A stretch of DNA of 64,000 bases from Termitomyces sp. T153 (lineage: Eukaryota; Basidiomycota; Agaricomycetes; Agaricales; Lyophyllaceae), in NCBI GenBank assembly GCA_018296165.2, contig JACKQL020000063.1:1-64000 (forward strand), written 5' to 3'. Shown piece by piece: positions 1 to 9,996 of the stretch. Each line of letters begins with the position of its first letter. Within the stretch, counting starts at the first letter, position 1. The translations under genes and the position numbers were made by a program. The notes beneath the pieces were generated by a model that saw only the letters and a program-made list of their open reading frames with translations, ran no database searches and was not told the DNA's origin.

Positions 1-1
1 C

Positions 2-388
2 TTAGCAGCCATTTGCTTTGAGACAGAACATGCCGCTATGATCCGCAATTACAATTTCAAAACAGGCGACCTTGTACTCATGAGGAATACTAGAATCGAG
101 GTAACGCATAACAAGAAGATGAAACCTCGTTACCTAGGCCCACTAGTGGTAATCTCTCGCAACCGTGGAGGTGCTTACATTGTTTGTGAATTAGATGGCT
201 CCGTATTACATCGCCCTGTTGCCACCTTTTGCCTAGTCCCCTATTTTGCTAGAGAACACATAACAGTACCTAGCGACGCTTTTGACATTGACACCTCTCG
301 ACTCAGAGAACTGGAGCAGACTGAACTCATTGATGACAACAATACTGGTGACGTCACCAATGAAGAAGAGAACTACCTTTTTGGCTAA
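2..388 (+). CDS. Pol C-terminus (integrase tail), A1, partial
   Basis: The frame is open from base 2 to a TAA at 386-388. It encodes the C-terminal integrase domain of a Ty3-type Pol. The SH3-like 'FKTGDLVLMRNTRIE' and 'PRYLGPLVVISRNRGGAY' strands are clear, followed by an acidic tail. The same stretch in A2 (about 37,290-37,676) is over 90 percent identical. In integrases this region binds DNA and helps direct integration. No chromodomain follows, unlike B, C and D'. The catalytic domains lie left of the window. An in-frame ATG at 38 is internal and is not a start. Confidence 0.8.
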   Translation, partial: LAAICFETEHAAMIRNYNFKTGDLVLMRNTRIEVTHNKKMKPRYLGPLVVISRNRGGAYIVCELDGSVLHRPVATFCLVPYFAREHITVPSDAFDIDTSRLRELEQTELIDDNNTGDVTNEEENYLFG

Positions 389-703
389 GCCTTAGCGACT
401 TATCTTGACTCTGCTTTGTTTCTTATAGTGCCAACCCCCCCTATTATCCAGGAAACTATCATGAATACAACCCATTACTTGACATTCCTTCCTTGTTTCA
501 ATGCTGTGCTTGGCCCTTCTGTTGCTAGCGCTCAGCACGTCTCCAAAGGTGCTTCGCCATGATGATTTACTGAGCGTTTGCCATCAGACATTGCTAGCGT
601 TAGGCAACAGTCACTAGTACCCCTAAGTGATTTCACTCTCTTTTTTTTCTGTTCCATCTGTTTCTGAGTCTTTGCTAAAATATACTATACATTTTTTTGG
701 GGG

Positions 704-718
704 GCCCCTTAAGGGGGC
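704..718. other. GC-rich palindrome between convergent genes (A1)
   Basis: GCCCCTTAAGGGGGC forms a near-perfect inverted repeat with a TTAA centre, preceded by a T run. It sits between the end of pol (388) and the 3' end of the minus-strand gene (771). The same palindrome is at 37,947-37,961 in A2. Its position suggests a shared 3'-end or insulating element for the two converging transcripts. That role is inferred. Confidence 0.55.
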
Positions 719-770
719 TAGTCTATGTCCATACTATAAAAAACTAAAAATTTACAGGAGGCAACTGGCG

Positions 771-2728
771 CTAAGCATCAAGGTCAGCGTCATCGTCAGG
801 CACCTCCATCACCTCTGCCTCCTCCCAATCTCCCTCTCCGACATTGTTCTCCTCTTGCCAGGCCAAGAGGGCCTGACAGTTGCGCCGATATCCCGCCAGT
901 GTTGCCAACGTTCGCTTAGCGACAGTGTAATGAGCCCGTGCCGCTAACAACTCCTCCCTGGCCGCCTCCAGCTCCCTCTGGAACCACTGTTCCACTCCTG
1001 CCACCCTCTCGTTGAAATCCACTAGCAACGCCGCTGACGTTAGCAGCGTCGGCCAACCGAGGTCTTTGCCCAGCCATTCCAGCTCATCGTCGCCAACCTG
1101 GCGCAAAGGCATGTTGCTCCAGGTCCCCTAGCAAAGCGGTTAGCGATCAAGAAGCTAGCGAAAGTTTGGCTTCCTCAGCCCTCTCCTCCTCCTTGTCCTC
1201 CTCAGCCGTGGCTGGGACAGCCTCGAGTTCCTCCTCACCTTTGACCTCCATGTTGCTTGCCTCCTGCTCCGCCTCAGCGACCATCACTAAGGGAGTAGTC
1301 TCCCTCATCTCCACATCCCCCTCTCCCTCCTCGCTAGCAACTAACGCGGGACTTGCTGCTCATTTCCATGCCAAGGGCATGTTGCCGTTGCTGTCGTTGT
1401 CATCCTTGTCACTCTCCACCACCTCTCTGCTCTTCACCTTAGCGCCTCCACCGCCTCCAACTACAGCTCCCTCCTGCGATGTCGGTAGGAGCAAGCTCGA
1501 ATGCTTGACCTCAATGTGCTCCCCTCACCTTGCCAACTCCCTCTGTTGCTCCACAAAAGCTCTCGCATTCCTTACTGACGCTGCCTTTGTCGCTATTCTC
1601 TTAGCAAACTTGCCGCCAGTGCTCCTTGACAACCGTTCACTATGCAAGCAGCTTTTCCTCATACTGTCGCAGCATTAACAGGGCTGGACCCCAGTGGGGT
1701 ACCAGCAGCCCTCTGGGTCATTATCGGCCCAGCAGTTGTTGCACTAGAGGAATTTGTTAGCGACACAGAAAGAAACAATCGCTAAGTGCTTACCACTCCT
1801 TGCATGCGCTTATACTCTTGTCGCTTCTCTAGCAACACCGTTACCTTCCCCTTGGCCTTCTCTAACTTCACCCCAGCTCCCAGTCCAGTGTCCACCACCG
1901 TCAAGGCCTTTCACCAACAAAGAAGTGCTGCCAAGCACTTGTTGGTAAATGTTTCTTCAATTTGATCCTGCAAGAAAAAGTTAGCGATCATTGTCAAGAG
2001 TTAGCGAAAAAGAAGAAAAGGACTCACCTCAATATCCTCGTCCTCCTCTTCCCATGCCTTTCCCTTCCCCTTCCCTTTGCTCCTCGGGGTTGTCACCAGT
2101 CTTGGCAATGTCGCCAACCCCCTAGCAATGCCGCCAGCCGCAGCCTTGGGAGTCGAGGGGCCCGCCTCTTGAATGTCCCCACAATTTGCTGCCTCATCAT
2201 CCCCACGACCCTTGCTCCGTCCCTCCCCCCTCGCCACTGCTAACGCACCCACCGGGTGCTGGAAGAAGAACTGGTCATTTGGCGACAATTCTTCAAAAAG
2301 CTGACATACCTTAGCGGTGTCGCTAGTGCTAGCGACTGCCAGGGCACTTACCATCATTCCCGCAGTAAGGTCATCCATTAGGAACTCCAAGGAGGGATTG
2401 ACTGGCACCTAGTGATTGAGTTAGAAATGTTGCTAAGAGAATAAAAGCAAAGACTTACAAAATGAACGTCAAATGGGTGAACCCATTCCTCCCCCTTGTA
2501 CTGCTCGTATAGTTGGCGACACTCCTTCTTGACAGTCGCCAACTCCGGCCACTCAACTCCACTCCCTGCGGTCTTGAACCATTGCAGCCACATCTGAAAG
2601 ATAGCGGTGACTGCCAAGCGAGGATTCTTTGCCAGGGAAGCATGAGCCACAGCAAGCAATTGGTCAACACATTCCAGGAAGGCGTGGGCCATCATAGTCT
2701 TTTCGAACTGTGAGGCCAGATTGGACAT
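771..2728 (-). pseudogene. Opposite-strand accessory gene of family A (A1 copy, decayed)
   Basis: This five-exon gene runs against pol and is collinear with the copy at 38,019-39,996. Exon 1 (2728-2459) starts at MSNLASQ. Exon 2 (2408-2028) is rich in Lys, Gly and Glu. Exon 3 (1967-1794) is helical. Exon 4 (from 1743) carries a cysteine cluster (CNNCWADNDPEGCW). Exon 5 (about 1126-771) has a Leu/Ala/Glu-rich coiled-coil-like helix and an acidic end. GT-AG borders flank the first three introns. This copy is broken by a TGA in exon 3, a TAA after the third cysteine of exon 4, and loss of the exon 4 donor. I know similar uncharacterised proteins from agaricomycete transposons but no function. 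Cys-rich plus coiled coil suggests a nucleic-acid or protein-binding role, which is inference. Confidence 0.65.
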
Positions 2729-2906
2729 AGCAATAAGATCGAGATGGTAGGGGAGAATAGTAGATAAGAAGAAAGTGGGGATGATGAAGTTCAAGCGATA
2801 CCGCCAGCAAGTTTTTATTCAAATCTCTTTGGCGCACAGACCAGGCAATCGAGCACGTGACTTTGAGGTTGACTGAGGACAGTCAATATTTCAGTATGGG
2901 GGAGGA

Positions 2907-4001
2907 TGATGAGCCCCAGTTATTGCTGAGCACCATTTTCAGCATTCTTTTGGCATTGCAGACTTAGTGGCAGCTGACTACTTTGTATTTGACACAAGTC
3001 ACAACACTCAGCACATGGGACCAAGCCTGAGGGTTGGACCAAAGCACGAGACCCTAGCGACCACGAGACTTATTGAGCACGAGAAATATCATGTGGAGTC
3101 TGGAGCTTGGGCCTAGATCATCAAGGCCTAGACCCCCTAGCAATGATTATTAGCGACCCTAGCGATCCTGGCAAACAAGATGACATTCTTCTACCATATA
3201 TGGAAAAATTATCAGATGCGTACCTTTTTACTATCATTTCATTTGCTGAGCTTACCAACATACTTGAACAGTGTCTACGCTTCAGGTGTTGACATTGGAC
3301 TCTTTTCTTGTTTTGGTTTTTGTTAGCAATTAAGTGTCACCAAGACTTTGCCTAGGATTTTTCATTTAGTTACAGACTGACGCCTTGTATGCACCATAAG
3401 TACAGTGACAGACGCCGTTGCTTGTAGTATTTATTTGTTTACTTTCACATACTATACTTCAAAACATATAAATACTGATTGTACATAGACACTACATATA
3501 TCCACATACCCACGGAGAAGAGAACAGAGAACCCCCTTTGAAGTCGACTAGCTGCTCTCTCTCTAAGCCTAACAGCTTGAGATTACACTTTGCCTTTCTT
3601 TCCCTTATCCTGTCTTTGACTCCAGCTTAGCGACAAGCCTCCTCGACTTCGACTTCAACTTAGTTTGGTACCAACTGTGGGTGCCTATTTATGTTAATTC
3701 GACTTAGCAACGCTAGTGACTTCAGCTAGTAACTAGATCACGTTTGTCCCCTAGTTCCCCTCCTTCCTTTACCGTCTTCTCTTCCCCTACTCTTCTCACC
3801 ACCGTTATGATGACCTCAGCTGGCGATAGCACCTTCTTTCTACTTCACCCCACATCACAACTTTTGCTCTAGTTCTCTGGGACGGTTACTGACTCGCCCT
3901 CAACTATTAAATTCCTACTGCCAGCTACCCTATCTAGTGACTAGTGTCACGACCTCTCTTTAGGTTTCCTGCACAGCACTAGGCGGCATAGGAGCACATC
4001 A
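2907..4001 (+). repeat. 3' LTR of A1
   Basis: The LTR begins TGATGAGCCCC, just after the purine tract, and ends GGAGCACATCA. Borders were set by comparing five family A LTRs in the window (2907, 16,424, 30,951, 43,112 and 48,493). A TATA-like ATATAAATACTG lies near 3468. It holds many TAGCGA hexamers. Its length of 1,095 bp compares with 1,132 bp for the A2 5' LTR. Confidence 0.85.
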
Positions 4002-4179
4002 CCGCCCCGTCCCTATGGGGTTGAGAGTTGCACAGGCGGACGTGACACTGGAGTACTTTGCAGAAGCCGCGGGGCAAGCAAGAGGTCCCCTAATGTTGGA
4101 GTGGTGTCAGGCGGTGGCCCCGGTGCATCATTGGCATGTTCCTTCCCTATCAAACTAACCCACATTTCTAGTGCGCATT

Positions 4180-5395
4180 CTGTACCCGGCGGGGTGAACA
4201 GTGCGAGTTTGAGGAGCCCGTGCCGGGGTGTGGCAGGATACATCAGTGTGTCTCCTGTGTCACTCGCGGCATGAGAAGGGCTCTGTCACTCTGAGTTGGC
4301 CTGCCGCTTGCATTGCGGCAGAACAGGGGTGGGATCATGAGTGGGTTGCAACGCAGTTGGAGGAGGGTCGGAGGGGCAGGGTCTCAGGGAGGGGTTCTGG
4401 GGTAGAGGGGGGGGTTGGCGCGGGGCAGCCCCCGATGAAGATTGGGCCCCTGCAGGGTGGGTGGAGGGAGGGGGCCCCTGCAATGCACGACAAGGGTAAA
4501 TGAAGGGCATCCCCCTTGCTGGAGGCAGGGCCTAGCAAGCGGGCATGGGGGGAGCCGGCATTGGCAGGCCCTCCCGGTCCTACGGTGTATTCCCCAACTT
4601 CTGGAACCTTGGTTGAGCCGTTTGCAGGAGGGTCGTGGTCAATTGTTGAGGCTTTCCTGCACGTTGGGCAGAGGAGTTGGAGAGGTTGTTGGCCACACAC
4701 GGGGAGGAAGTCCATAGGGTGGGGGAGGAGAGGGACAGGTTTTGGAGGGAACTGGACAAGGCTTGGAAGGAACAGGACTTGGCGCATAGGGATAAAGATA
4801 TTGCTGTGGGGACCGCCACGGAGTGACTGTTGCAGCTTCAAGAGTTGTGAGCGTGCATGAGGCTGTTGGAGGCATGGGCGCAGGCAGCGGGGCAACGATC
4901 GGAGGGGTCAGGAACGTGGGGAACTCAGCAGGGGCCCAGTGTGGAGGTGACCTGAGCAACGGCGGAGAGGGCGCGGTGGCAGGAAGAGTGGCTTGCCAAC
5001 GAGGTGGCCTCAGGGCAGTGGGGAGTGCTCCGTAAGTGCTCCCTTCATTTCCCATTTACTACAAGCTGACATTCAATTCCATAGACTGGGCCAGGGAGCA
5101 TCACATCCTCCTTGATGGAGCGTCAGCGGCGCTGGGGTCCATTCACGACAGGCTGATGAGGATGCCCAGGGATCTCCCACTGGAGTTGGGGCAGGGGGTC
5201 ATGCAGATGGGGTGTCTGCTGGCGGGACATCGGCGGAGGGCAACGGCAGACCCCGGAGCATGGTGGGAGGTGGCAGTGGACATGGCGGAGCCACTCCTGG
5301 GGCATCCCGCAGTCCTGGCAATGGTAGTAGCACAGCTGGAGGTGGATCTGGTGGGAAGGATTGTGGAGGCAGACTCGGGGGGGGAGGGGGAGTAG
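4180..5395 (+). pseudogene. Opposite-strand accessory gene of family B (decayed)
   Basis: This gene runs against B pol and lies beyond its chromodomain. A cysteine-rich segment (CEFEEPVPGCGRIHQCVSC, from about 4201) is followed by a disordered stretch. A long charged helix follows at about 4705-5030 (RDRFWRELDKAWKEQD, ending in WQEEWLANEVASGQW), interrupted by TGA stops near 4824, 4851 and 4952. A GT-AG intron (about 5031-5084) joins it to a final exon beginning WAREHHILLDGASAAL and stopping at 5395. The plan (Cys cluster, spacer, coiled coil, leucine-rich end) parallels the family A opposite-strand gene without obvious sequence identity. Function is unknown. The left end may be cut by the A1 insertion. 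Confidence 0.55.
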
Positions 5396-5629
5396 GGGCT
5401 TTCTGGATTCCAGTGTCTCGTTGCTCCACGCTCCCTTGTTCCTATATTTTGTATTTGTAGTCTTATTAACATTGGACTCTGCATTTCTACTGAGCATGAG
5501 AAGTTTTCAGAATGAGTGGGGGGCAAGGTAAGTGAAAACACGTAGGGGAGTACTTGTGGGAGTTGAATCCCTGATAAATCTAGAGGCGGGGGTTACGCCC
5601 ACTGATGCCGTCTGCACTTGCTAGTCCCG

Positions 5630-6808
5630 GAGGTCCCAGGGCTTGGTGGGGTGTTGTCGGTGGAAGTTCCGGAGTTTGTTGGGGGCTCTGTTGAGGTTTT
5701 TTCGGGGCTCCCACATGTCGTCCTCAGGTCTGTAGCCTTTCCAGCAGACCAAGTACTGGGGTCATCTGCGGACCAAGTGGGAGTTGAGGATCTGGTCAAC
5801 CTCATAGCGGTACTCGTCCTTGACCTTGACAGGGGGTGGTCGGCTGGGGCGCTGGCCAGGGAAGGGGTCTGGGGCATGTTTTTTGAGGAGTCAAATGTGG
5901 AACACAGGGTGGAGGCCTTTCAAGCCCGGAGGTAGGTCAAGTTTATAGGTGTGCGTGGAGACCTTCCAGAGGACTTTGAAAGGACCGAGGCGCTTGTGGT
6001 CTAGTTTGATGGAGGGCCTCCGGGTCTTGAGGTTGCATTGATCAAGCCAAACCAAGGTGCCGGGAGGCCAGTTGGGAGTGGGGTCGCGTTGGGCATTGGC
6101 ATGTTTGGAGTAGGCTTGATTAGCGGTGTTGATCTCATCCCAGAGAAATTGGTGAAGGGATCGGAGGTCCTCAGCAACTTTGTGGGCGGTGTGGGAGGGG
6201 ATGTCCTTCAGGGACAGGGTGAGTCGGGGGTTATAGCCTTTGTTGGCATAGAAGGGGGAGACTCCGGTGGCAGAGTGGGGCATGTTGTTGTAGGTGAATT
6301 TGGCGAGGGGGAGTTCTGCGCGCCAGTCATTCTGTAAATAGTTAACGTATAGGCAGAGATACTGCTCCAGCATCTGTTTCACTCATTCTGTTTGTCCGTC
6401 GGTCTCCGGGTGATAGGCAGTGGAGAGGTTGGTTTTGATCTTGAGTGCCCTGCATAGCGACTGCCAAAAGTGGGATACAAACAGGGGTCCGCGGTTGGAG
6501 ATGATGTCATCTGAGAGTTCATGCTTGGAGAATACGTGTTCAAGAAACAGTTTGGCAAACTCCGGAGCATTGTCGGTGGTGTGACAGGGGATGAAGAGGG
6601 CTTGCTTGGTGAGGCAGCAAACGACGACGAGGATCGCGTTAAAACCTTTGGAATCGGGGAGTTCAACAATATGATCCATTGATAGGGAGGACCAGGGGTG
6701 GCAGCCGACAGGGAGGGGCTTCAACAATCCGTGGGGGCGGTGATGGGGTACCTTGGCCCGGAGGCAGGGTTCGCAGGCCCTTACATATCGCATGACATCC
6801 TTTTTCAT
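5630..6808 (-). pseudogene. Integrase with C-terminal chromodomain, element B
   Basis: On the minus strand, 6808-6383 gives the end of the zinc-binding region (CEPCLRAK) and the catalytic core. The core shows MDHIVELPDS with its first Asp, and YHPETDGQTE with the catalytic Glu. After a TGA at the Glu-Gln junction, 6382-5891 continues with KQMLEQYLCLYVNYLQ and the PGTLVWLDQCNLK tail. The chromodomain (about 5820-5640) reads [12 protein letters not shown], a TGA, then [17 protein letters not shown], so two of its aromatic-cage positions are recognisable. Chromodomains of this class steer integration to heterochromatin. The stops mean this copy is probably dead, though only lightly damaged. Confidence 0.8.
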
Positions 6809-6868
6809 TCCTGGCCAGAAGTAAGTCCAGGAGATAAGTTGAAGGGTCTTACGAATTCCTGGGTGCCC

Positions 6869-8520
6869 TCAGAGCTTATGGTTGTGGTGCTGCCAGAGTA
6901 TGTCAAGGCAGATGGACTTGTGGTCCGGGGCATAAATTTGTCCACTCCGGAGCAGGAGGCGGTGGTCCAGAGACAGCAAAAAGGGGTTCCCGGTGCTTGA
7001 CTCTTCAGGGTTGTTGAGGGGGTCATGCTGGGTGAAGGAGTCCGGGGGTGAATTTCTGATTTGTTGGAGGATTCCTTCTTCATTTAAAATCAGCACGGCA
7101 TGTAGATGTTTGGGGAGGATTACTACTCGATGGTTGAATGCATTCTGTTCGGCTTCAAATGACTTTTTTGGGTACACATCGGATCTTCGAGTGAGGGCAT
7201 TGGGCTTCATGCCGAGTTGCCCGGGGTGGTAGTGGATGGTGAAGTCGTACTCTGAGAGGGTTTCAGACCATCGGGCTTGGTGGTGGCTGAGCTGTTTCAT
7301 GGTCGTGAAGTATTGCAGGTTGTTGTGGTCAGAGTATACTTGGATGCAGTGCAGGGACCCCTCGAGGTAGGCCCGCCACTGACAGAAGGCTTTGATGATT
7401 GCAAGGAGTTCTTTGTTGTAGATGTTGTAGTTGAGTTCTGCTGGGATCATCAATCGGGTGTAGAAGGCAACGGGACGGAGATCTTTGCCCCCTAAGTCCG
7501 ACTGGGAGAGTATTCCGGCGATAGCGTAGTTGGAGGCGTTGCACTCAAGCACAATCGGCAGGGAGGGGTCAAAATGGTGGAGGACCAGAGCGGAGGTGAA
7601 GGCCCTCTTCAGGAGGAGGAATATGCTCTGGCACTTGCTGTCCCAATCCCAAGGGGTGTCCTTCCGCGTGAGTCAGTTGAGGGGTTTGGTGATCCCAGAG
7701 TAGTTGTCGATGAAACGGCGATAAAAGTTAGCAAACCCCAGGAATGACTGTACCTCCTTGACATTCTGTGGCAGGGGCCAGTTTAGTGCTGCGTCAACCT
7801 TGGCGGGGTCCATGCGCACGCTGTCAGGGGTGACGACTCCAAGATATTCAACCTCCGTCATGTGAAAGGAGCATTTCTTGGGTTTGGCGTGAAGGTGGTA
7901 CTCTCAGAGTCATTCTAAAATGCAGTGGACGTGCTCCGGATGTTCCCTCAGCAAATTCGAGTAAATCAGGATGTCGTCCAGGTATACAATAACAAAAACG
8001 TCATTCATGTCGTGGAAGATGTTGTTCATGAAGTACTGAAAAGTGGCAGGGGAGTTAGTCATTCCAAAGGGCATTATGAGGTACTCAAAGAGGCCATAGC
8101 GGGTGCGAAAGGTGGTCTTCCATTCATGTCCTGGAGCAATCCGGACGTTGTTGTAGCCAGAGTGGAAGTCTATCTTTGTGTAAATCTTGGCACTGCAGAG
8201 ACGATCAACGAGGTCTCTGATCAAGGAGAGGGGATACCGGTTCTTTTTGGTGACTTTGTTGAGCCCCCAATAATCCACACAGAGTCGGAGGGACCTGTCC
8301 TTCTTCTTGGCGCACAGGACCGGAGCGCCAGCGGCGGAGATCAACGGGCATATGAAGCCCTTGCTGAGCATGTTGTTGAGGTATTCCTTCAAGGCTTGGA
8401 GCTCGACCTTGGACATGTTGTAGATCTTGCCAAATGGGGGTGAGGTATCTTCCTTGAGGTCAATCTTGTGGCTGTAAGAGCAGTGCGGGGGAAGTTCTTT
8501 GGCACTCCCTTCAGAGAACA
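6869..8520 (-). pseudogene. Reverse transcriptase and RNase H, element B
   Basis: Reverse transcriptase lies at about 8520-7900 on the minus strand. It has the LRLCVDYWGLNKVT motif, TKIDFHSGYNNVRIA, FGMTNSPATFQYFMN and the catalytic box VYLDDILIYS, all intact. After a break near 7910 the palm/connection region continues (EVQSFLGFANFYRRFI, 7673-7861). RNase H follows at 7552-6869, with LECNASNYAIAGIL, YNIYNKELLAI and VYSDHNNLQYF, then the linker to integrase. The first RNase H Asp lies in LECNAS, where Asp is expected, so it appears replaced by Asn (a G-to-A change). This is the best preserved polymerase in the window. Confidence 0.85.
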
Positions 8521-9029
8521 CGTCAGCGAACTCATGATACTCCGGGGGAACTACTTCGGATAGGATCTGTTCCCCCGTCTTGCTCTCCAGCATGGTGGTC
8601 CCTGTGCAGAGGTGCTCCTTGGGTAGGGCTGGCATGATTTGTAGCTGGAAGGTGGGGGTGCCATCTTGTAGAAGGCGTGCAAAGGGAATGGCACTGACAA
8701 TTTTAATGTTGAGGCTTCCGGGGTTGACGGAGTTGGACATCAGAGTGGTAGTGGATGAGTCCAGAGTGGTGGCGGAGTTGGTTGGGGACCTCAAATGTCG
8801 CTGGTCGGGGTACCGCGGCCCTTTGTATTGATTTTGGGGTATGTTGGGAGGCAGCCATTGTAATGTGATGAAGGGTGACCGAGGCGGAGTGGCATCTCCT
8901 TTGTCGTCAGGGTTATCATCAGAGGTTGAGGGATTCTGAGTCACTCTGGAGGTGCTGGCGCCGGGATGGTAGACATTGGAGTCCGGGATAGACTGGAGGC
9001 GGAGGCGGATGGCGGCCGCTAAACTTGCT

Positions 9030-9990
9030 TTGGGGCCGGGGAATTGCATGGTGAGGTCCTTCCAGTTGATGTCGGGGTTGACGTCTTGTAGCCATCGGAG
9101 CCCGAGCACGATTGGAGTCGGCAGAGATAATTGGGTGATGAGGAGCCAGGCCTGAAACTGCAGGTCATTGTCAAGGGTGAGGGTGTTGTTGTGGTATTGC
9201 ATGATCCTTGTCGTAGCGGGGCTTCCATCGAAGAGTTGGAGCTTGAGGGGTCTGTCGAGGTTGTTGTGCCGGAGGCCGAGCTAGTTACTGACCAAGGTGC
9301 CAGAGGTGCCGCTGTCGACAAGGGCGGGGAATACCTTGGGAGGGTCGTTGAGTTGGACATTGATAATGAACGACTGTGCGGATCTAGAGCAGAGCTGCAG
9401 AGGAGTCCGGGAGTGGTTGATTGTGGCCTCAGAGTTCTCGGAGGAGGGTGAGACATTGAAAGGTACCAGCCCGGAGTCAGTGGAGTTGTCCCGGTTGAGG
9501 CGGAGGGTGAGGCTGGGCCAGTCAACGTGGGGGTTAGTGGAACAGAGCCATGAGAATCCTAAGATGATGGGGGCGGAGGGGTGTAATTTGGTGATAAGTA
9601 GTTGGAGTTCTTGCTGTCATCCATTGGCAAAGGTCATGGTCATTTCCAGGCAGTGTGTGATGTCTCCCACTGGGGTGGGGTCTCTGTCAAAAAGTTTGAG
9701 GGGGATCGGGGCAGGGAGGCATCGGAGGGGGTGGGGAGTGAGCACTGCTAGGGATTTATCGATGAAGTTGTTGGTGGCGCCGCTGTCAACTAGTGTGGGG
9801 ATGGGGTTGGTGTTGAAGGGGAGAGTGGTGCAGAGGAGGAGGTTGGTGGATGAGTGGGAAGGGAGATGTACTGGGGGGTTGTCTGGGGCGAGTATTGTTG
9901 CACGGAGGAGTGTGGCTGGGGTGGAGAAGATGTTGGGGTCTGGTCCACGGTCTAGTGCATCTTCAAGACCTAAACCGTCAACTCATTTTC
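9030..9990 (-). pseudogene. Two tandem retropepsin-like aspartic protease domains, element B
   Basis: Two domains of similar plan follow each other on the minus strand. The first (about 9800-9500) shows LVDSGATNNFID, then LKLFDRDP, ILGFSWL and NPHVDWP. The second (about 9320-9040) shows LVDSGTSGTLVS, then LQLFDGSPA, VLGLRWL and NPDINW. Both keep the catalytic D-S/T-G triad and the hydrophobic-G-L flap/strand pattern, with about 200 codons between the two DSG motifs. A stop follows the second DSG (LVSN then TAG), and another lies after FANG in the first domain. Retropepsins act as dimers, so a tandem pair could be a built-in dimer or a duplicated domain. That idea is inference. Confidence 0.7.
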
Positions 9991-9996
9991 CGTAAA

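Larger units (their letters stand above)
1..4001 (+). mobile_element. Family A Ty3-type LTR retrotransposon, copy A1 (3' part only)
   Basis: This is the 3' end of a plus-strand LTR retrotransposon that enters from the left. It holds the end of pol, a convergent gene on the minus strand, a purine-rich tract (GGGGGAGGA, about 2898-2906) and a 1,095 bp 3' LTR. It is collinear with 37.3-41.2 kb of copy A2. The LTR ends at 4001 and the next bases belong to element B's convergent gene, so A1 appears to be inserted in B. Family A makes 4 bp target duplications (seen at 43,108 and 43,915), so CCGC at 4002-4005 is the expected duplicate. Its partner lies outside the window. Confidence 0.85.

Noticed and set aside
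1166..1678. Ser/Leu-rich 170-codon plus-strand frame, and its counterpart at 38,159-38,965
   Set aside because: They mirror exon 4 and 5 of the opposite-strand gene. Composition is that of a reverse-complement shadow, and the Cys cluster and splice sites are on the minus strand.
3665..3684. TGGTACCAACTGTGGGTGCC, also present in the other family A repeats, read as a primer-binding site
   Set aside because: The solo LTRs at 43,112 and 48,493 contain it internally, well inside their target duplications, so it belongs to the LTR. The true inner border is after ACATCA.
5618..8831. Many plus-strand frames of 70-170 codons over 5.6-9.5 kb
   Set aside because: They overlap the recognised integrase, RNase H, reverse transcriptase and protease on the minus strand and show no domain of their own.
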